Shown here piece after piece: positions 51,295 to 60,195 of a stretch of 64,000 nt of DNA (positions within the stretch are counted from its first letter, which is position 1; the number at the start of each line of letters is the position of its first letter). The stretch comes from Thiosocius sp963759055 (GTDB lineage Bacteria; Pseudomonadota; Gammaproteobacteria; Chromatiales; Chromatiaceae). The stretch is taken from positions 186,001 through 250,000 of the forward strand of contig CAVWYD010000013.1 in assembly GCA_963759055.1 (NCBI GenBank), given 5' to 3'. Under the pieces are notes generated by a model. It had not been told where the DNA came from. It worked only from the letters and a program-made list of their open reading frames with translations, and did no database searches. A program made the translations under genes and the position numbers.

Positions 51295-53805
51295 TTATTT
51301 CACCCGAGAGAAAGCTTTGCCCAGCGTTGATCCTGCCGCCAAGCCCCCATGCAAAGCGCGAAACCGCAAGGGATGAAAGGCCACGTCAGATCCTATTTCT
51401 TGATCTGCCTTCAGAACATGCTCGCAGGGATTACTGAAGGCCGTCATCCGCGTGAAGATGGAATCCGCGACCACACTCAGGCCGGCGGTGGCCCAGGCCG
51501 CTGCGCCATAGACGGCGGCGCCGCCCACGTCCAGGCTGACCGTTGGCTTGTCCAGTGTGCCGGTCACACCCGCCACGCGATCCGCGATACCCACGATGCT
51601 GATGCCCAGCCCCTTGCGTTGGGCCGTTTTGAATTTCAGGTTGATCTCGCCGGTCTGCAGCTTGAGCGCACCACCGCCGAGCACATTCATCTGGTCGGTC
51701 CTCAACGCAAGACCCTTGCTGCTGGTCGCGATGCCCTTGGCGACATCGAGCTGGACCACGGCACACTCCAACTTTCCGCGGTCATCGCTCTTGTCTTTCG
51801 GCAGGAGCGCACCGACCAGGCTGTAGAGAACATTGCCGAGCGGCAGATGGCGCGAAATCGTTTCACTCAGCCTGCCCTCCCCGATCACCATCAGAAATTG
51901 CCCTTCAGCGGATTGGAGCATCGCTGCCGGTGATTTCCCTGTTCCCCTGAGATGCATCTCTAATTCGATTGGCGCCTGCGATTCATCCGAGCCATACTTT
52001 TTCCGGTCGATCAGCTCACCGAGATCCATCTTGCCTTTGTGATTCAACCCAAGCTGCCATTCGGTATCGACCGGTTTGAGATCGACGTCGGCCGTCAGTC
52101 GCTCATTTTCGGCGCCCATCGTCAATTTGAGATGGCCTTTTTCCAAAACGGCATCAAGAACGAACTGCTCCAGTTCCATTGCGATCATGTAAAGATTCCG
52201 CACCTTGAGTCGCAAGGATCCATCCAGACCCTGCAATACTCCTGTCGACAGCTCGCGCTCCAGGAACGGCTGGGCATTGGCGGCTGGCTTGTCGGAATGC
52301 TCAAGAAACGTCTTCAAGTGGAGTGCACGCGATTCCAAAATGCCCTCGATGCGCCCGCCCTGCACCAGTGGGATGCTCAAATCACCACCGATGTCGCTCT
52401 CCCCGCTCGTTAATTTGAGCTTTTTGAACTGCAGACGACGCTCACTGCCCTCGACCTGCGCAGTCACCGCGAAGGGTGGGGTGTCCGGCATCTCCAGGCC
52501 GAGCATGGCGTTGAGGCGCGAAAGACTGGGGCCTGAGGCATCGAACGCAAATCGGCTGCCCTTTAACTCGGCCAGGCTGGCGAAAGTGCCGTCTAGTCGC
52601 ACCTTCAGGTCGTCCTGTTGCACCGACAGTTTTGCCTTTACGTCGCGGCCCGCATGCAAGGCCGACAAAGGTCCGACATCGCCGGTGATCTGCAGCGGTT
52701 TCTTACCGAGCTGTCCCTCGATCTTTACCTTCAGCGACTTCCATGACTTTTTCTCATCGAACAAATCGGCCAGCAGTCCGCCGCTCAATTCAATCTGGTA
52801 AGGCTGTTTTTCATAAACCATCTCGGTCTTGAGGCGCACCGCTTCCTTGGGCCCCACGGTAAGCGTGAGCGCCTTCAATTCCAGGTCTTGCGCCTTCTCT
52901 CCTTTCTTGGCAGGCAACTTGACGGCCGCAGACCCGATCTTGATCTCGCCGCTCAGATTGCCGATCAATGCCTCTCGCGAATCACCCGCGGTCGTGAACC
53001 GCCCATCGACTTCCTGCAGGTTTCCGTCGATCGGGTTCGACGTCAAAAGGGCAAGCGCGGACTTGTTGAGATCCAGTCGATCGCTCCGCAGTTTCGCCTC
53101 CAGTTTGGTGAGTTCGAACAGGCCTTTGAGTTCCCCCGTCACCGCCAGTGTCGTGCCGCGCATCTCCACCGTCCCCTGGAACGGACGCTCCCCGGCCAGC
53201 GAGATCACCTGTGGTTTGGAGCTCAGCGATGCAGAGACCGGTATATCCCGATAGGTAAAGCGGGCCTTGAACTCGAGCTCGCTGCTGCCCAGACCCCTGA
53301 ACATGACCTCCGGGATATCCGCACGCTGAACCTCACCCGTCGGCGAACGGTAGCTCAGATGCGAGTTTTCCACCTTCAGCGCGTCCAGATCGACGTCGAA
53401 ACCGCTGTCGCCTTCCCCACCGAAGGACCAGTTGCGGCTGCCGTCCGGCGCTTCCTCCAGTGAGATGTCGGCGTTTTGAATCGTTACCTGCTTCAATTCC
53501 AGGTGGCGCTGCAAAAGACTCAACAGCCTAAGACGCACGAGCGCACGCTCGGCGCGGGCAAGATACTCCCCTTTGGCCCATTCCGGGTTACCTATCCAGA
53601 CACCCTCCAGGGAGATAGCAGGCGTCAGCGACCATTCCATGCTCACCCCTTTTTCGATCCTGACCTCGCGCCCCAAGACCGTACTGACCCGGTCTGCCAG
53701 CAGGTCTTTGTTTTCATCCAGGTAGGCAACAAAATAGGTCGCAACGGCGACGGCCACCAGCAACAGCAAACCGATGCCCGCAAAGATTATCTTGATGGCT
53801 TTCAT
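51295..53805 (-). CDS. AsmA family protein
   Basis: An 836-residue inner-membrane-anchored periplasmic protein of the AsmA group. This family includes bridge-like proteins implicated in phospholipid transport and outer-membrane assembly. It has one N-terminal helix (IIFAGIGLLLLVAVAVATYF), the family segment VSTVLGREVRIEKGVSMEWS, SLEGVWIGNPEWAKG, and long beta-rich repeats. The C-terminal AsmA region includes LNLKF-type strands (GEINLKFKTAQRKGLGISIV). Its start overlaps the stop of the upstream esterase gene by four bases, so the two are coupled. Confidence 0.9.
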   Translation of the reverse strand: MKAIKIIFAGIGLLLLVAVAVATYFVAYLDENKDLLADRVSTVLGREVRIEKGVSMEWSLTPAISLEGVWIGNPEWAKGEYLARAERALVRLRLLSLLQRHLELKQVTIQNADISLEEAPDGSRNWSFGGEGDSGFDVDLDALKVENSHLSYRSPTGEVQRADIPEVMFRGLGSSELEFKARFTYRDIPVSASLSSKPQVISLAGERPFQGTVEMRGTTLAVTGELKGLFELTKLEAKLRSDRLDLNKSALALLTSNPIDGNLQEVDGRFTTAGDSREALIGNLSGEIKIGSAAVKLPAKKGEKAQDLELKALTLTVGPKEAVRLKTEMVYEKQPYQIELSGGLLADLFDEKKSWKSLKVKIEGQLGKKPLQITGDVGPLSALHAGRDVKAKLSVQQDDLKVRLDGTFASLAELKGSRFAFDASGPSLSRLNAMLGLEMPDTPPFAVTAQVEGSERRLQFKKLKLTSGESDIGGDLSIPLVQGGRIEGILESRALHLKTFLEHSDKPAANAQPFLERELSTGVLQGLDGSLRLKVRNLYMIAMELEQFVLDAVLEKGHLKLTMGAENERLTADVDLKPVDTEWQLGLNHKGKMDLGELIDRKKYGSDESQAPIELEMHLRGTGKSPAAMLQSAEGQFLMVIGEGRLSETISRHLPLGNVLYSLVGALLPKDKSDDRGKLECAVVQLDVAKGIATSSKGLALRTDQMNVLGGGALKLQTGEINLKFKTAQRKGLGISIVGIADRVAGVTGTLDKPTVSLDVGGAAVYGAAAWATAGLSVVADSIFTRMTAFSNPCEHVLKADQEIGSDVAFHPLRFRALHGGLAAGSTLGKAFSRVK

Positions 53806-55301
53806 AGCTTCTGGCCTGATTCCTGAGGCTCATCGAGCCCGATAAACTCGAGCACTCTCGCCTCGACAAAGGCATAGAACGGATTCCAGCGCAGCCGCAG
53901 CATGTCGGACGCGGGGACTTTCAGCGCATCGCGCTCTCCGCGCAGCGCAATATTACCAAGACGAATGCCCGGACTCTTGCCGGCCGACAGTCCACCATAG
54001 AGCGGATCGTTCGGGGGAAACGGCAAAGCCACGTGGGCCAGCGAGTAAACATCATCGGGCCAAGGCTGGCCAAGCCTGGACACGCTCAGAAATTTGCGCC
54101 CCGGATGTTTGCTCGCCATAACCACGCTCCGACTTTGCTCTGTCTCGTTGGTGACAACACTCAGGGTGAAAGTCTGACCCGAGCCCTGCTGCAGCGTCTG
54201 GATCACCTCGTCCGGATCCCATTTTAACAACGGTTCCATCTCGGCCACGCGGTTGATGTCGAACAGGACCAACTCGTGGCCATTGGCCGGCAGCCGGTCG
54301 AACAACCCGCTGACCAGGGCCGGGGTCGATACGGTCGCGTCAACAACGGATGAAAATGCCAGGATCCTCGGCAGCCCTGCGAGCTTTCCGGCCTGATCGA
54401 GTGCGGTGATACGTTCCTGAATCTCGTTGGTCAGCTGATAGACCACGTCGCCGGCATTGACCGCGAAGGAGCCGTACTTGAACGGATCATACTCCGGCAG
54501 AATCACATTCCAGGCAAGCTTCTCGAGCCCCAGCAGGTGCCCCAGCCGCCCCTGCCAGACCGCCAGCGCGGCGACCGAACTCACACCGATCGCCGGCGAC
54601 AACAGCACCAGACGTTTAACCCGTGGGAGTGTTTTGTCCTCCAGCGCAGCCAGCGCGTAGTGCACCGCCAGCGCAGCGCCCGTTGAGTAGCCGACGATAT
54701 AGATCGGCCGATCGCCGATCTGTCCGGCCAGGTGACGTATCGCCAGGCGCGTCGCCGCGGCCATATCCTGCCAGGTGAGTTCAACCAGTCCCGATGGGGC
54801 GGTGCCATGGCCGGGCATTCGCAGGCCGAGGACCTGCGCACCCGCGGCGTTCAGGCGCTCTCCCAGCTGGCGCAGGCTATAGGGGGAATCGGACATGCCA
54901 TGCAACAGCAGTACGCCCGACTTGGGTGACTTCGCCGTCAGCTCGAAACTGCGGTTCCAATCCGGTTTCCAGCGCGCCGGATCGGACAGGCTGCCGCGAT
55001 TGTATCGGTTGATCTCGGTCTGTTGGTCGGACGGTATCTTCGCGTAGACGAGCTCGTCCAGCTGCTTGAACAGACGTTCTTCGAGCGCCAGGTAATCCGT
55101 GAAAGTGTTGATTCCGGCGTCTGCCCTGAACTCCTCGTCAAGATCGACCAGGTGCCAGACGTTCAGATCCGGCCGACCGTTCAGATAGGCAACAGCCACA
55201 ACCACCAACACTACGGCGGCACCCAAAGTGCTGTAAACGGCGGCCAGGACTATCTTTCGGGCCAGGCTGCCCAGCCGGGATAACATACGCCAGTGCCTCA
55301 T
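53802..55301 (-). CDS. Membrane-anchored alpha/beta hydrolase (esterase/lipase-like)
   Basis: A 499-residue protein with an N-terminal helix (about 14-40), then an alpha/beta hydrolase core: VLLLHGMSDSPYSLRQLG (oxyanion region), GLRMPGHGTAPSG, and the nucleophile elbow YIVGYSTGAALAV. The fold suggests a periplasm-facing esterase or lipase acting on lipid or short acyl substrates. Translational coupling to an AsmA-family gene points to envelope lipid handling. The 177 bp upstream (55302-55478) contain no gene. Confidence 0.85.
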   Translation of the reverse strand: MRHWRMLSRLGSLARKIVLAAVYSTLGAAVVLVVVAVAYLNGRPDLNVWHLVDLDEEFRADAGINTFTDYLALEERLFKQLDELVYAKIPSDQQTEINRYNRGSLSDPARWKPDWNRSFELTAKSPKSGVLLLHGMSDSPYSLRQLGERLNAAGAQVLGLRMPGHGTAPSGLVELTWQDMAAATRLAIRHLAGQIGDRPIYIVGYSTGAALAVHYALAALEDKTLPRVKRLVLLSPAIGVSSVAALAVWQGRLGHLLGLEKLAWNVILPEYDPFKYGSFAVNAGDVVYQLTNEIQERITALDQAGKLAGLPRILAFSSVVDATVSTPALVSGLFDRLPANGHELVLFDINRVAEMEPLLKWDPDEVIQTLQQGSGQTFTLSVVTNETEQSRSVVMASKHPGRKFLSVSRLGQPWPDDVYSLAHVALPFPPNDPLYGGLSAGKSPGIRLGNIALRGERDALKVPASDMLRLRWNPFYAFVEARVLEFIGLDEPQESGQKL

Positions 55302-55478
55302 CCTATGCGCCCCGGTGCATCCAGGGGCATTGTTGTTTTAACGCAAGGGTACCTAAAGACCGGCGGATTTGCGCGTGTTCAGTTGCATGGCGTCGTTTCC
55401 GGCTTCCGGGCTCGATTCATCGGCACAACGCACCCTTGGTGATCAAGCCACAGCAAAAATCCAGCTGGGGCCTGCAAC

Positions 55479-56297
55479 CTATTTGGCGGACCTCGCTTTC
55501 GTGGTCAACAGCATCTGCAGCACAACCAAGGCCGCAACCGCAGCAGTCAGGTGTTTCAGCGTATGTCCGCTGACCGTGTGGCCAAGAAACCCGAACACCT
55601 CGTGATCAAAGTGCTCGAACACCTTCGACAGGCCGTACCACAGGATAGCCCAGGCCAGGTATCGTCCCACCGTGTAACGGTGCCGCGGAAACAGACCGAT
55701 GATCAGCGGCAAGGCAACCATCGGATAAAACTGTACCAGTGCGTAGAAGCGCAGATCGCCGCGCCCCAGAGACTCGGTCCAGTCCCAATAGATCAGGCTG
55801 GCAGCGCCCATGACAAGGAGTGTAATCAACAGCCAGCCGTTCCCCGCCCTGGCATCAACCCGATCGGCCACGACTGCCGAGGTGATCGCCATGAAGCCGA
55901 TCGACATCGGCAGGCGGTCCCAGAAAAGGCGCTCATTGCTCGGCGCCAGGTGGTAGTAGACCGACCCCAGGCTGATCAGGGCAATGCCGAGGAAGAAGAT
56001 GAGATAGGGGCGGGCATCAGGCGACCCGGCAAAGATTTCTCGATGCCGCCCCCCGGCCACCACCAGCAGTCCAAGTGTCCCGACCAAGGCGAAACCGATG
56101 TTCGACACCACGTCGTTGAAGTTGGCAATGCCGAGGAATGACCGCCGGTCGGCAAATAAATGGTAGTTGGGATCCTGCGGGATGGGGTCCAGCATGCCGA
56201 CGATAAACACCACCACGATCAGCAATCCGAGCAGGAGCCACACCCGCTGCCAGAAAGACAGATCGCTGATGGCCCTCCTCTTTTTCGCTGCGCTCAC
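55479..56297 (-). CDS. CREST-superfamily membrane protein (ceramidase-like)
   Basis: A 272-residue polytopic protein with about seven helices. It has the CREST/alkaline-ceramidase signature: a Ser and His in ISLGSVYYHLAPS, an Asp in FWDRLPMSIG, and two His in the late GHTLKHLTAA, presumed zinc or hydrolase residues. Related proteins hydrolyse ceramides or act as receptors; the bacterial substrate is unknown. The GTG at 56297 is preferred because AGGAGG lies eight bases upstream. A TTG at 56324 would place that site inside the protein. It lies in a lipid-related neighbourhood. Confidence 0.8.
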   Translation of the reverse strand: MSAAKKRRAISDLSFWQRVWLLLGLLIVVVFIVGMLDPIPQDPNYHLFADRRSFLGIANFNDVVSNIGFALVGTLGLLVVAGGRHREIFAGSPDARPYLIFFLGIALISLGSVYYHLAPSNERLFWDRLPMSIGFMAITSAVVADRVDARAGNGWLLITLLVMGAASLIYWDWTESLGRGDLRFYALVQFYPMVALPLIIGLFPRHRYTVGRYLAWAILWYGLSKVFEHFDHEVFGFLGHTVSGHTLKHLTAAVAALVVLQMLLTTKARSAK

Positions 56298-56483
56298 CTT
56301 CGGCCCCTCCTTAGGACGGAACAACCGGACAAGGGCGCATTGTCTGCTCCGATTCTGCTTTGCGCCAGCCAGACGACAGCAATTCAGTGCTGGCCGACGC
56401 GACCATGGAAGAGATGCCGGAGGACTAAACTTACGCAGGGTAGCAGACCGACGAGCGTCCCTCGTCTTTTAAGGCGCTGAGCA

Positions 56484-56514
56484 GGTGACCTGGAATACAC
56501 AGCCCCAGGTCACC
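56484..56514 (-). terminator. Hairpin downstream of mlaA
   Basis: GGTGACCTGG (56484-56493) pairs perfectly with CCAGGTCACC (56505-56514) over an 11-base loop, about 25 bp past the mlaA stop. It lacks a T-tract. A partial third copy of CAGGTCAC follows. Confidence 0.4.
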
Positions 56515-56538
56515 CAGGTCACGTTCAAACTCAAATGC

Positions 56539-57294
56539 TTACTTGGCAATCAACAGCTGACGGTACTTGCCATAGAGCAGGCGGATCAGCTCGTACTCGA
56601 AAGGCGAGCCGGATTCCCAATAACGGAACTTGGTCCGGTGCCGGGTATCGATTGCGTTCAGCAGATAATACGGCACTTCGAGGTCGTCGTTGCTGTCGAA
56701 GTTGAGTGGATCGATAGCGGAAAACATCAAGCCATCCGCAATCAGGCCCGTGGTATCACGCGCATTCGACGGCCCAAGGATGGGCAACACGATGAATGGA
56801 CCATCGCCGACGCCATAGTGCCCCAGCGTCTGGCCGAAGTCCTCTTCCCACTCAGGCGTACCCATCAAATTGGTGGCCGGGTCAAACAGGCCGAGCACGC
56901 CGAACGTGGAGTTCATCACGAACCGGAAGCCCGCCGTGAAGGTAGCCTCGGGCTTCAGCTGCAGCACCGAGTTGATGAAGTTCTCGATCTCTCCGATGTT
57001 GGAGAAGAAGTTGGAAACGCTGTCCTGGGCAACGGTCGGCAGGATGAATTCGTACCCTCTGACCACCGGCAGGAAAATATAGCGGTCGAACTGCGTGTTG
57101 AAGTTGTAGATCCGGCGGTTCATCGGCTCCCAGGGATCGTACACATCCACGACATAGTTCACGTCCGGCTTGACCACATCCTCGACCGGGTGCATCGCCG
57201 GGACCTCAGGCTCCTTATGTTCCGGCGTGGTGCTGCAGCCGGCAAGCCACAGCAGGGACAGCGAAATGAACAGGATGCGTGCTGGGTACTTCAT
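56539..57294 (-). CDS. mlaA: Outer-membrane lipid asymmetry lipoprotein MlaA (VacJ)
   Basis: Outer-membrane lipoprotein that removes mislocalised phospholipids from the outer leaflet. The signal ends in the lipobox LLWLAGC. Mature motifs are YDPWEPMNRRIYNFN, FSNIGEIENFINSVLQ, FDPATNLM and EEDFGQTLGHYGVGDGPFIV followed by LPILGPSNARD. I chose the ATG at 57294 with AGAGGA just before it. The length of 251 residues is normal. It lies 14 bp after a secreted hydrolase gene; mlaBCDEF are not in this window. Confidence 0.94.
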   Translation of the reverse strand: MKYPARILFISLSLLWLAGCSTTPEHKEPEVPAMHPVEDVVKPDVNYVVDVYDPWEPMNRRIYNFNTQFDRYIFLPVVRGYEFILPTVAQDSVSNFFSNIGEIENFINSVLQLKPEATFTAGFRFVMNSTFGVLGLFDPATNLMGTPEWEEDFGQTLGHYGVGDGPFIVLPILGPSNARDTTGLIADGLMFSAIDPLNFDSNDDLEVPYYLLNAIDTRHRTKFRYWESGSPFEYELIRLLYGKYRQLLIAK

Positions 57295-57308
57295 TGAATT
57301 CCTCTGGC

Positions 57309-58616
57309 TCATTTTCCTGCTCCTGCATCAGCAAACAGACTGAGCATGTGCTCTACATTCACCGGGTAATCCATGTTTCCGCAGTGTCCGCCGAACGGGT
57401 AGATCTTCGCCCGCGAGCCAAACACGTCGGTGAAAAAGTCGATCTCGCCCTTTTGCAGAATCAGATCGTCAGCATTGTGCACAACGTAGATCTTGTCGCT
57501 GTTGCGCAGGTAATCCTCGATGCTGTGAAGGCTGAGTTCATCCAGCAGTTCCTGTCTCTTCAGGCCCGGCTGCTTCGATTTGTAGTAGGGATAGAGCAGT
57601 TCGTCGAAGTACTGCAGAGAAGGTGATCCGGTGCGCCACCTTGGAGATAACCGGTCAAGCGAGTCACTGAAGGCTGACAGCACCCGGTTCTTCGGCACGA
57701 TATAGCCGGAATTGGTCATCACATCGGTGGTGAATATCATGTTCGCCGACGAAATGCGGAAGCTGGTGCCGATCAGCGCAGCCAGCGGCTCATTGTCCTT
57801 CGGCGGACGATTTCGGTAGACCGTGTACAGAAATTCATCGTTGAACTCGACATTTTTCTCAGTCGTGTAGACCTCGGTGAATGCCTTCATCAGGCGTTCA
57901 AAGAACGCGTCGAAACGATCAAGGCCGCCGGGGATATTCTGCGCCAACATGTCATCGATAAGGTTAACCGAGTTGTACAGACTGACCGGCGGGTTGATCA
58001 TCAGGACCTTCTTGAAGTTGAAGACCCGTCTTTCTTCGTCCAGCTTCGACACATAAGCCGCCTGCGCACCACCCAGGCTGTAACCGGTGACGTAATAATC
58101 ACTCACCTCGATCCGGTCACCCATCTCCTTCATCATCAGTTCCATGACCCGATAGATATCCTTGGAGTCGTCCGCCAAGTGGCCGGGGAACCCTGAAGAC
58201 GACGCGGAGATGATGAAGTTGGGGTGGGTGGAGGACGAGATAGCCGCAACGTGAAAGCCCGCCTTGTAGAAGGCACGCGCCATTCCGCGGTTTTTGGGCG
58301 AATCGAAGCTGGCACCGGTGCCCGCAATCAAAAAAATCAGCGGCGCTTTGTGGTCCTGGGTCACCACCGCCGAGCGCAGTCCCCGGTCATACCAGAACAC
58401 CTCCGGCTTCTTCCGGTCCCCAAACACGTCGAGCGCCATCCGCGTTACGTTCGCGCCCTGAATCGGCTTGGGTTCTGCGCGCGCATCAGGCGGCGTACCC
58501 ACCACGGTTGCGACATAGGGATCCTGGAACGGGAAGGTGTACTCTTCTGTAGCCGCCCAAGCACAAACACTTATCAGCAGGCCGAACAGGACCCAAAGAC
58601 TGCTTCTTAATTTCAT
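57309..58616 (-). CDS. Secreted alpha/beta hydrolase, partner gene of mlaA
   Basis: A 435-residue protein with a cleavable signal peptide (MKLRSSLWVLFGLLISVCAWA). The alpha/beta hydrolase core has LIFLIAGTGASFDSP and the nucleophile elbow YYVTGYSLGGAQAAYV. The catalytic acid is probably the Asp in VVHNADDLIL and the His in PFGGHCGNMDYP. I start at 58616 because the longer frame lacks a signal. Being 14 bp upstream of mlaA, it probably acts on lipids or acyl chains in the periplasm. Substrate not determinable. Confidence 0.85.
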   Translation of the reverse strand: MKLRSSLWVLFGLLISVCAWAATEEYTFPFQDPYVATVVGTPPDARAEPKPIQGANVTRMALDVFGDRKKPEVFWYDRGLRSAVVTQDHKAPLIFLIAGTGASFDSPKNRGMARAFYKAGFHVAAISSSTHPNFIISASSSGFPGHLADDSKDIYRVMELMMKEMGDRIEVSDYYVTGYSLGGAQAAYVSKLDEERRVFNFKKVLMINPPVSLYNSVNLIDDMLAQNIPGGLDRFDAFFERLMKAFTEVYTTEKNVEFNDEFLYTVYRNRPPKDNEPLAALIGTSFRISSANMIFTTDVMTNSGYIVPKNRVLSAFSDSLDRLSPRWRTGSPSLQYFDELLYPYYKSKQPGLKRQELLDELSLHSIEDYLRNSDKIYVVHNADDLILQKGEIDFFTDVFGSRAKIYPFGGHCGNMDYPVNVEHMLSLFADAGAGK

Positions 58617-59037
58617 ACTGTAATTCCTGAGAAAAATCGTGGTCGTTCCCACCGCCGGTCTTGCAGGACGCCCTGCTCTGCGAACCGCGGCTATGTTACA
58701 ACATCCCGCGTCCGGTTTCCGGCCATATCCCGCCAATGCAGCATTCGACAAAGGAGAAATGCCGCGAAGACGGTTTCATGCGGGCTTGGAGGGCGTTCCA
58801 GGCTGCCATTCCACACCCACATGAATCCGCGAAAGGAGCATAAAACCCATATTCGATTCCATGCACTTTGCGACCAAGAACTGCTGGTATTCGCCTTCGG
58901 CCACATGGAGGAACCTGGGGTTTGAAAGAATGGCCATTACGAGATTGGAACCCGCCGTCCATCAAATTCAGTTGTAGGTCGGGCTCTGCCCGAAGTTGAA
59001 CACGTGGAAGTTAAGCGGCTGCAGCAAGGAGAGCTTT
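58617..59037. other. 421-bp intergenic stretch without a supported gene
   Basis: Several short frames overlap here on both strands, but none has a family-like sequence or a good ribosome site. The one structure seen is the small hairpin TCGGGCTCTGCCCGA at about 58979-58993. Its motif (GTCGGGCT.TGCCC) recurs beyond the toxin-antitoxin pair at 59692. The stretch may be decayed sequence. Confidence 0.6.
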
Positions 59038-59301
59038 TCAGCTGCTTTTGTAGACGACAGAACGGTGGGCAACTTTGACAATCATGATCACGAGTTCGTT
59101 TTCGTGGATTTCATAAATGATGCGATACATGCCCTGTCGCACTCGATAACGCTCCAGGGCAGAAAGCTTTACGCAGCCTTCGGCCCGAGGGTCTTCGCGC
59201 AAGGCTTCGATTCGCTTCAGAATCCGACCGACATCCTTTTTCGGGATACTGCGCAGATCCTTTGCAACGGATTTTTTGAACGAGAGTTCATAACTTGCCA
59301 T
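59038..59301 (-). CDS. RelE/ParE-family toxin
   Basis: An 87-residue type II toxin: MASYELSFKKSVAKDLRSIP, then ILKRIEALREDPRAEGCVKL and RYRVRQGMYRIIYEIHENEL, ending KVAHRSVVYKSS. The pattern of basic residues fits RelE-type mRNA interferases; ParE-type gyrase poisons share the fold. The gene overlaps the antitoxin gene by 14 bp, with antitoxin first, the usual order for coupled expression. Confidence 0.9.
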   Translation of the reverse strand: MASYELSFKKSVAKDLRSIPKKDVGRILKRIEALREDPRAEGCVKLSALERYRVRQGMYRIIYEIHENELVIMIVKVAHRSVVYKSS

Positions 59302-59521
59302 GCGCTTTGAGATCTTTCAGCAGTGCCTCATAGCTCAGCGTGGGTTCATTAACCCTTTCGTCAAATGCGCTCAAATCTTCCTGGTCTTCTCGAAGCGCCA
59401 ACCGGACAGCTTCATTGACTACCTCGGAAACTGACCGGTGCGTATTGGCGGCTTTTACCCTCAATGCGTGGTGTATATCCGGTTCGAAATAAATCGTTGA
59501 TCTCTTTGATGATTCGCCCAT
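59288..59521 (-). CDS. Ribbon-helix-helix antitoxin
   Basis: A 77-residue antitoxin: a short N-terminal ribbon (KRSTIYFEPDIHHALRVKAA) and two helices (RSVSEVVNEAVRLALRED) form a CopG/MetJ-like DNA-binding fold. The acidic C-terminal tail (LSYEALLKDLKAHGKL) should wrap the toxin. I chose the ATG at 59521; a Met five codons earlier is in frame but less family-like. It should repress its own promoter through the palindrome just upstream. Confidence 0.88.
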   Translation of the reverse strand: MGESSKRSTIYFEPDIHHALRVKAANTHRSVSEVVNEAVRLALREDQEDLSAFDERVNEPTLSYEALLKDLKAHGKL

Positions 59522-59545
59522 AGCCACGTAACCCACAAAAAAGGC

Positions 59546-59574
59546 ACCATAACGCTATGACGTTTTGGCGTCAA
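59546..59574 (-). promoter_or_regulatory. Toxin-antitoxin promoter with palindromic operator
   Basis: On the minus strand TTGACG (59574-59569) and TATGGT (59551-59546) are spaced by exactly 17 bp, 25 bp before the antitoxin start. The inverted repeat TGACG/CGTCA (59558-59562 and 59569-59573, six-base loop) overlaps the -35 element, the place expected for autorepression by the RHH antitoxin. Confidence 0.65.
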
Positions 59575-59691
59575 ACGAGCTGTTTCGTAAAGCTGAGGTG
59601 AGCATTTGCCTGCTTCGTTGGCGAGCACCGTGCAGTGCTGCCACTTCGGCGATCGCGTGCAGGTGTTGATGAATCCCGAGGTGTGGAAATG

Positions 59692-59710
59692 GGTCGGGCT
59701 GTGCCCTACT
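59692..59710. repeat. Short hairpin motif flanking the toxin-antitoxin pair
   Basis: The sequence GGTCGGGCTGTGCCCTACT resembles GGTCGGGCTCTGCCCGAAG at 58978-58996 on the other side of the toxin-antitoxin genes. The paired copies could mark the edges of an inserted segment, or be ordinary dispersed hairpins. Confidence 0.35.
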
Positions 59711-59713
59711 TGA

Positions 59714-60160
59714 TCAGCCATGCCCACGCGCGGCATCCGACCAGGCCCGCTGGACAACCGCAAACAAAAAGGCCGTCGTCCAACCGACCAACAGTATGCC
59801 GTTGAGCGCCTCGATACCGCTCATCATGCGCCATTCATGCTCTGGCAGGGTGATTTCACCGTAGCCGAGCGTGGTGAAGGTGACCATGGAGAAGTATGTC
59901 GCCTTCTCGAACGTGTCCAGACTGGTGATTGGCGACAAAAGCAGGTAAGTCACTGCCCAAACGACGACCTCAACCACGTGCAGCATCATTAGGGTGACAG
60001 CGGTCCATATTATCGCCGGCAGTGATTTGCCGGCCTTGAAATTTTGGTCGGCACCCACAAAGCGACGCTTCATGAAATGCATCCAATGGGTTGTCCCATA
60101 GGCGTGGATCACGACCGTGATGGCAACGAGCAAAACGGATACCAGTATCGGTTCCAGCAT
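59714..60160 (-). CDS. Two-TM potassium-channel-family protein
   Basis: A 148-residue inner-membrane protein of the Ion_trans_2 type: a helix at 4-24, another at about 50-75, a pore region with the selectivity-filter sequence TFTTLGYGEITLPE, and a final helix (about 115-140). The filter TLGYGE is close to the canonical TVGYGD and predicts cation, probably potassium, conduction. There is no cytoplasmic RCK domain. GAGG lies nine bases before the ATG. It is 35 bp downstream of the mechanosensitive channel gene, so both may be coexpressed. Confidence 0.85.
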   Translation of the reverse strand: MLEPILVSVLLVAITVVIHAYGTTHWMHFMKRRFVGADQNFKAGKSLPAIIWTAVTLMMLHVVEVVVWAVTYLLLSPITSLDTFEKATYFSMVTFTTLGYGEITLPEHEWRMMSGIEALNGILLVGWTTAFLFAVVQRAWSDAARGHG

Positions 60161-60195
60161 TACTTGGTCCTCATACTTTCGCTGAAGAAATCATC

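Noticed and set aside
58691..58965. Two overlapping minus-strand frames after the hydrolase promoter region
   Set aside because: Neither has domain-like sequence or good initiation signals; probably non-coding or decayed sequence.
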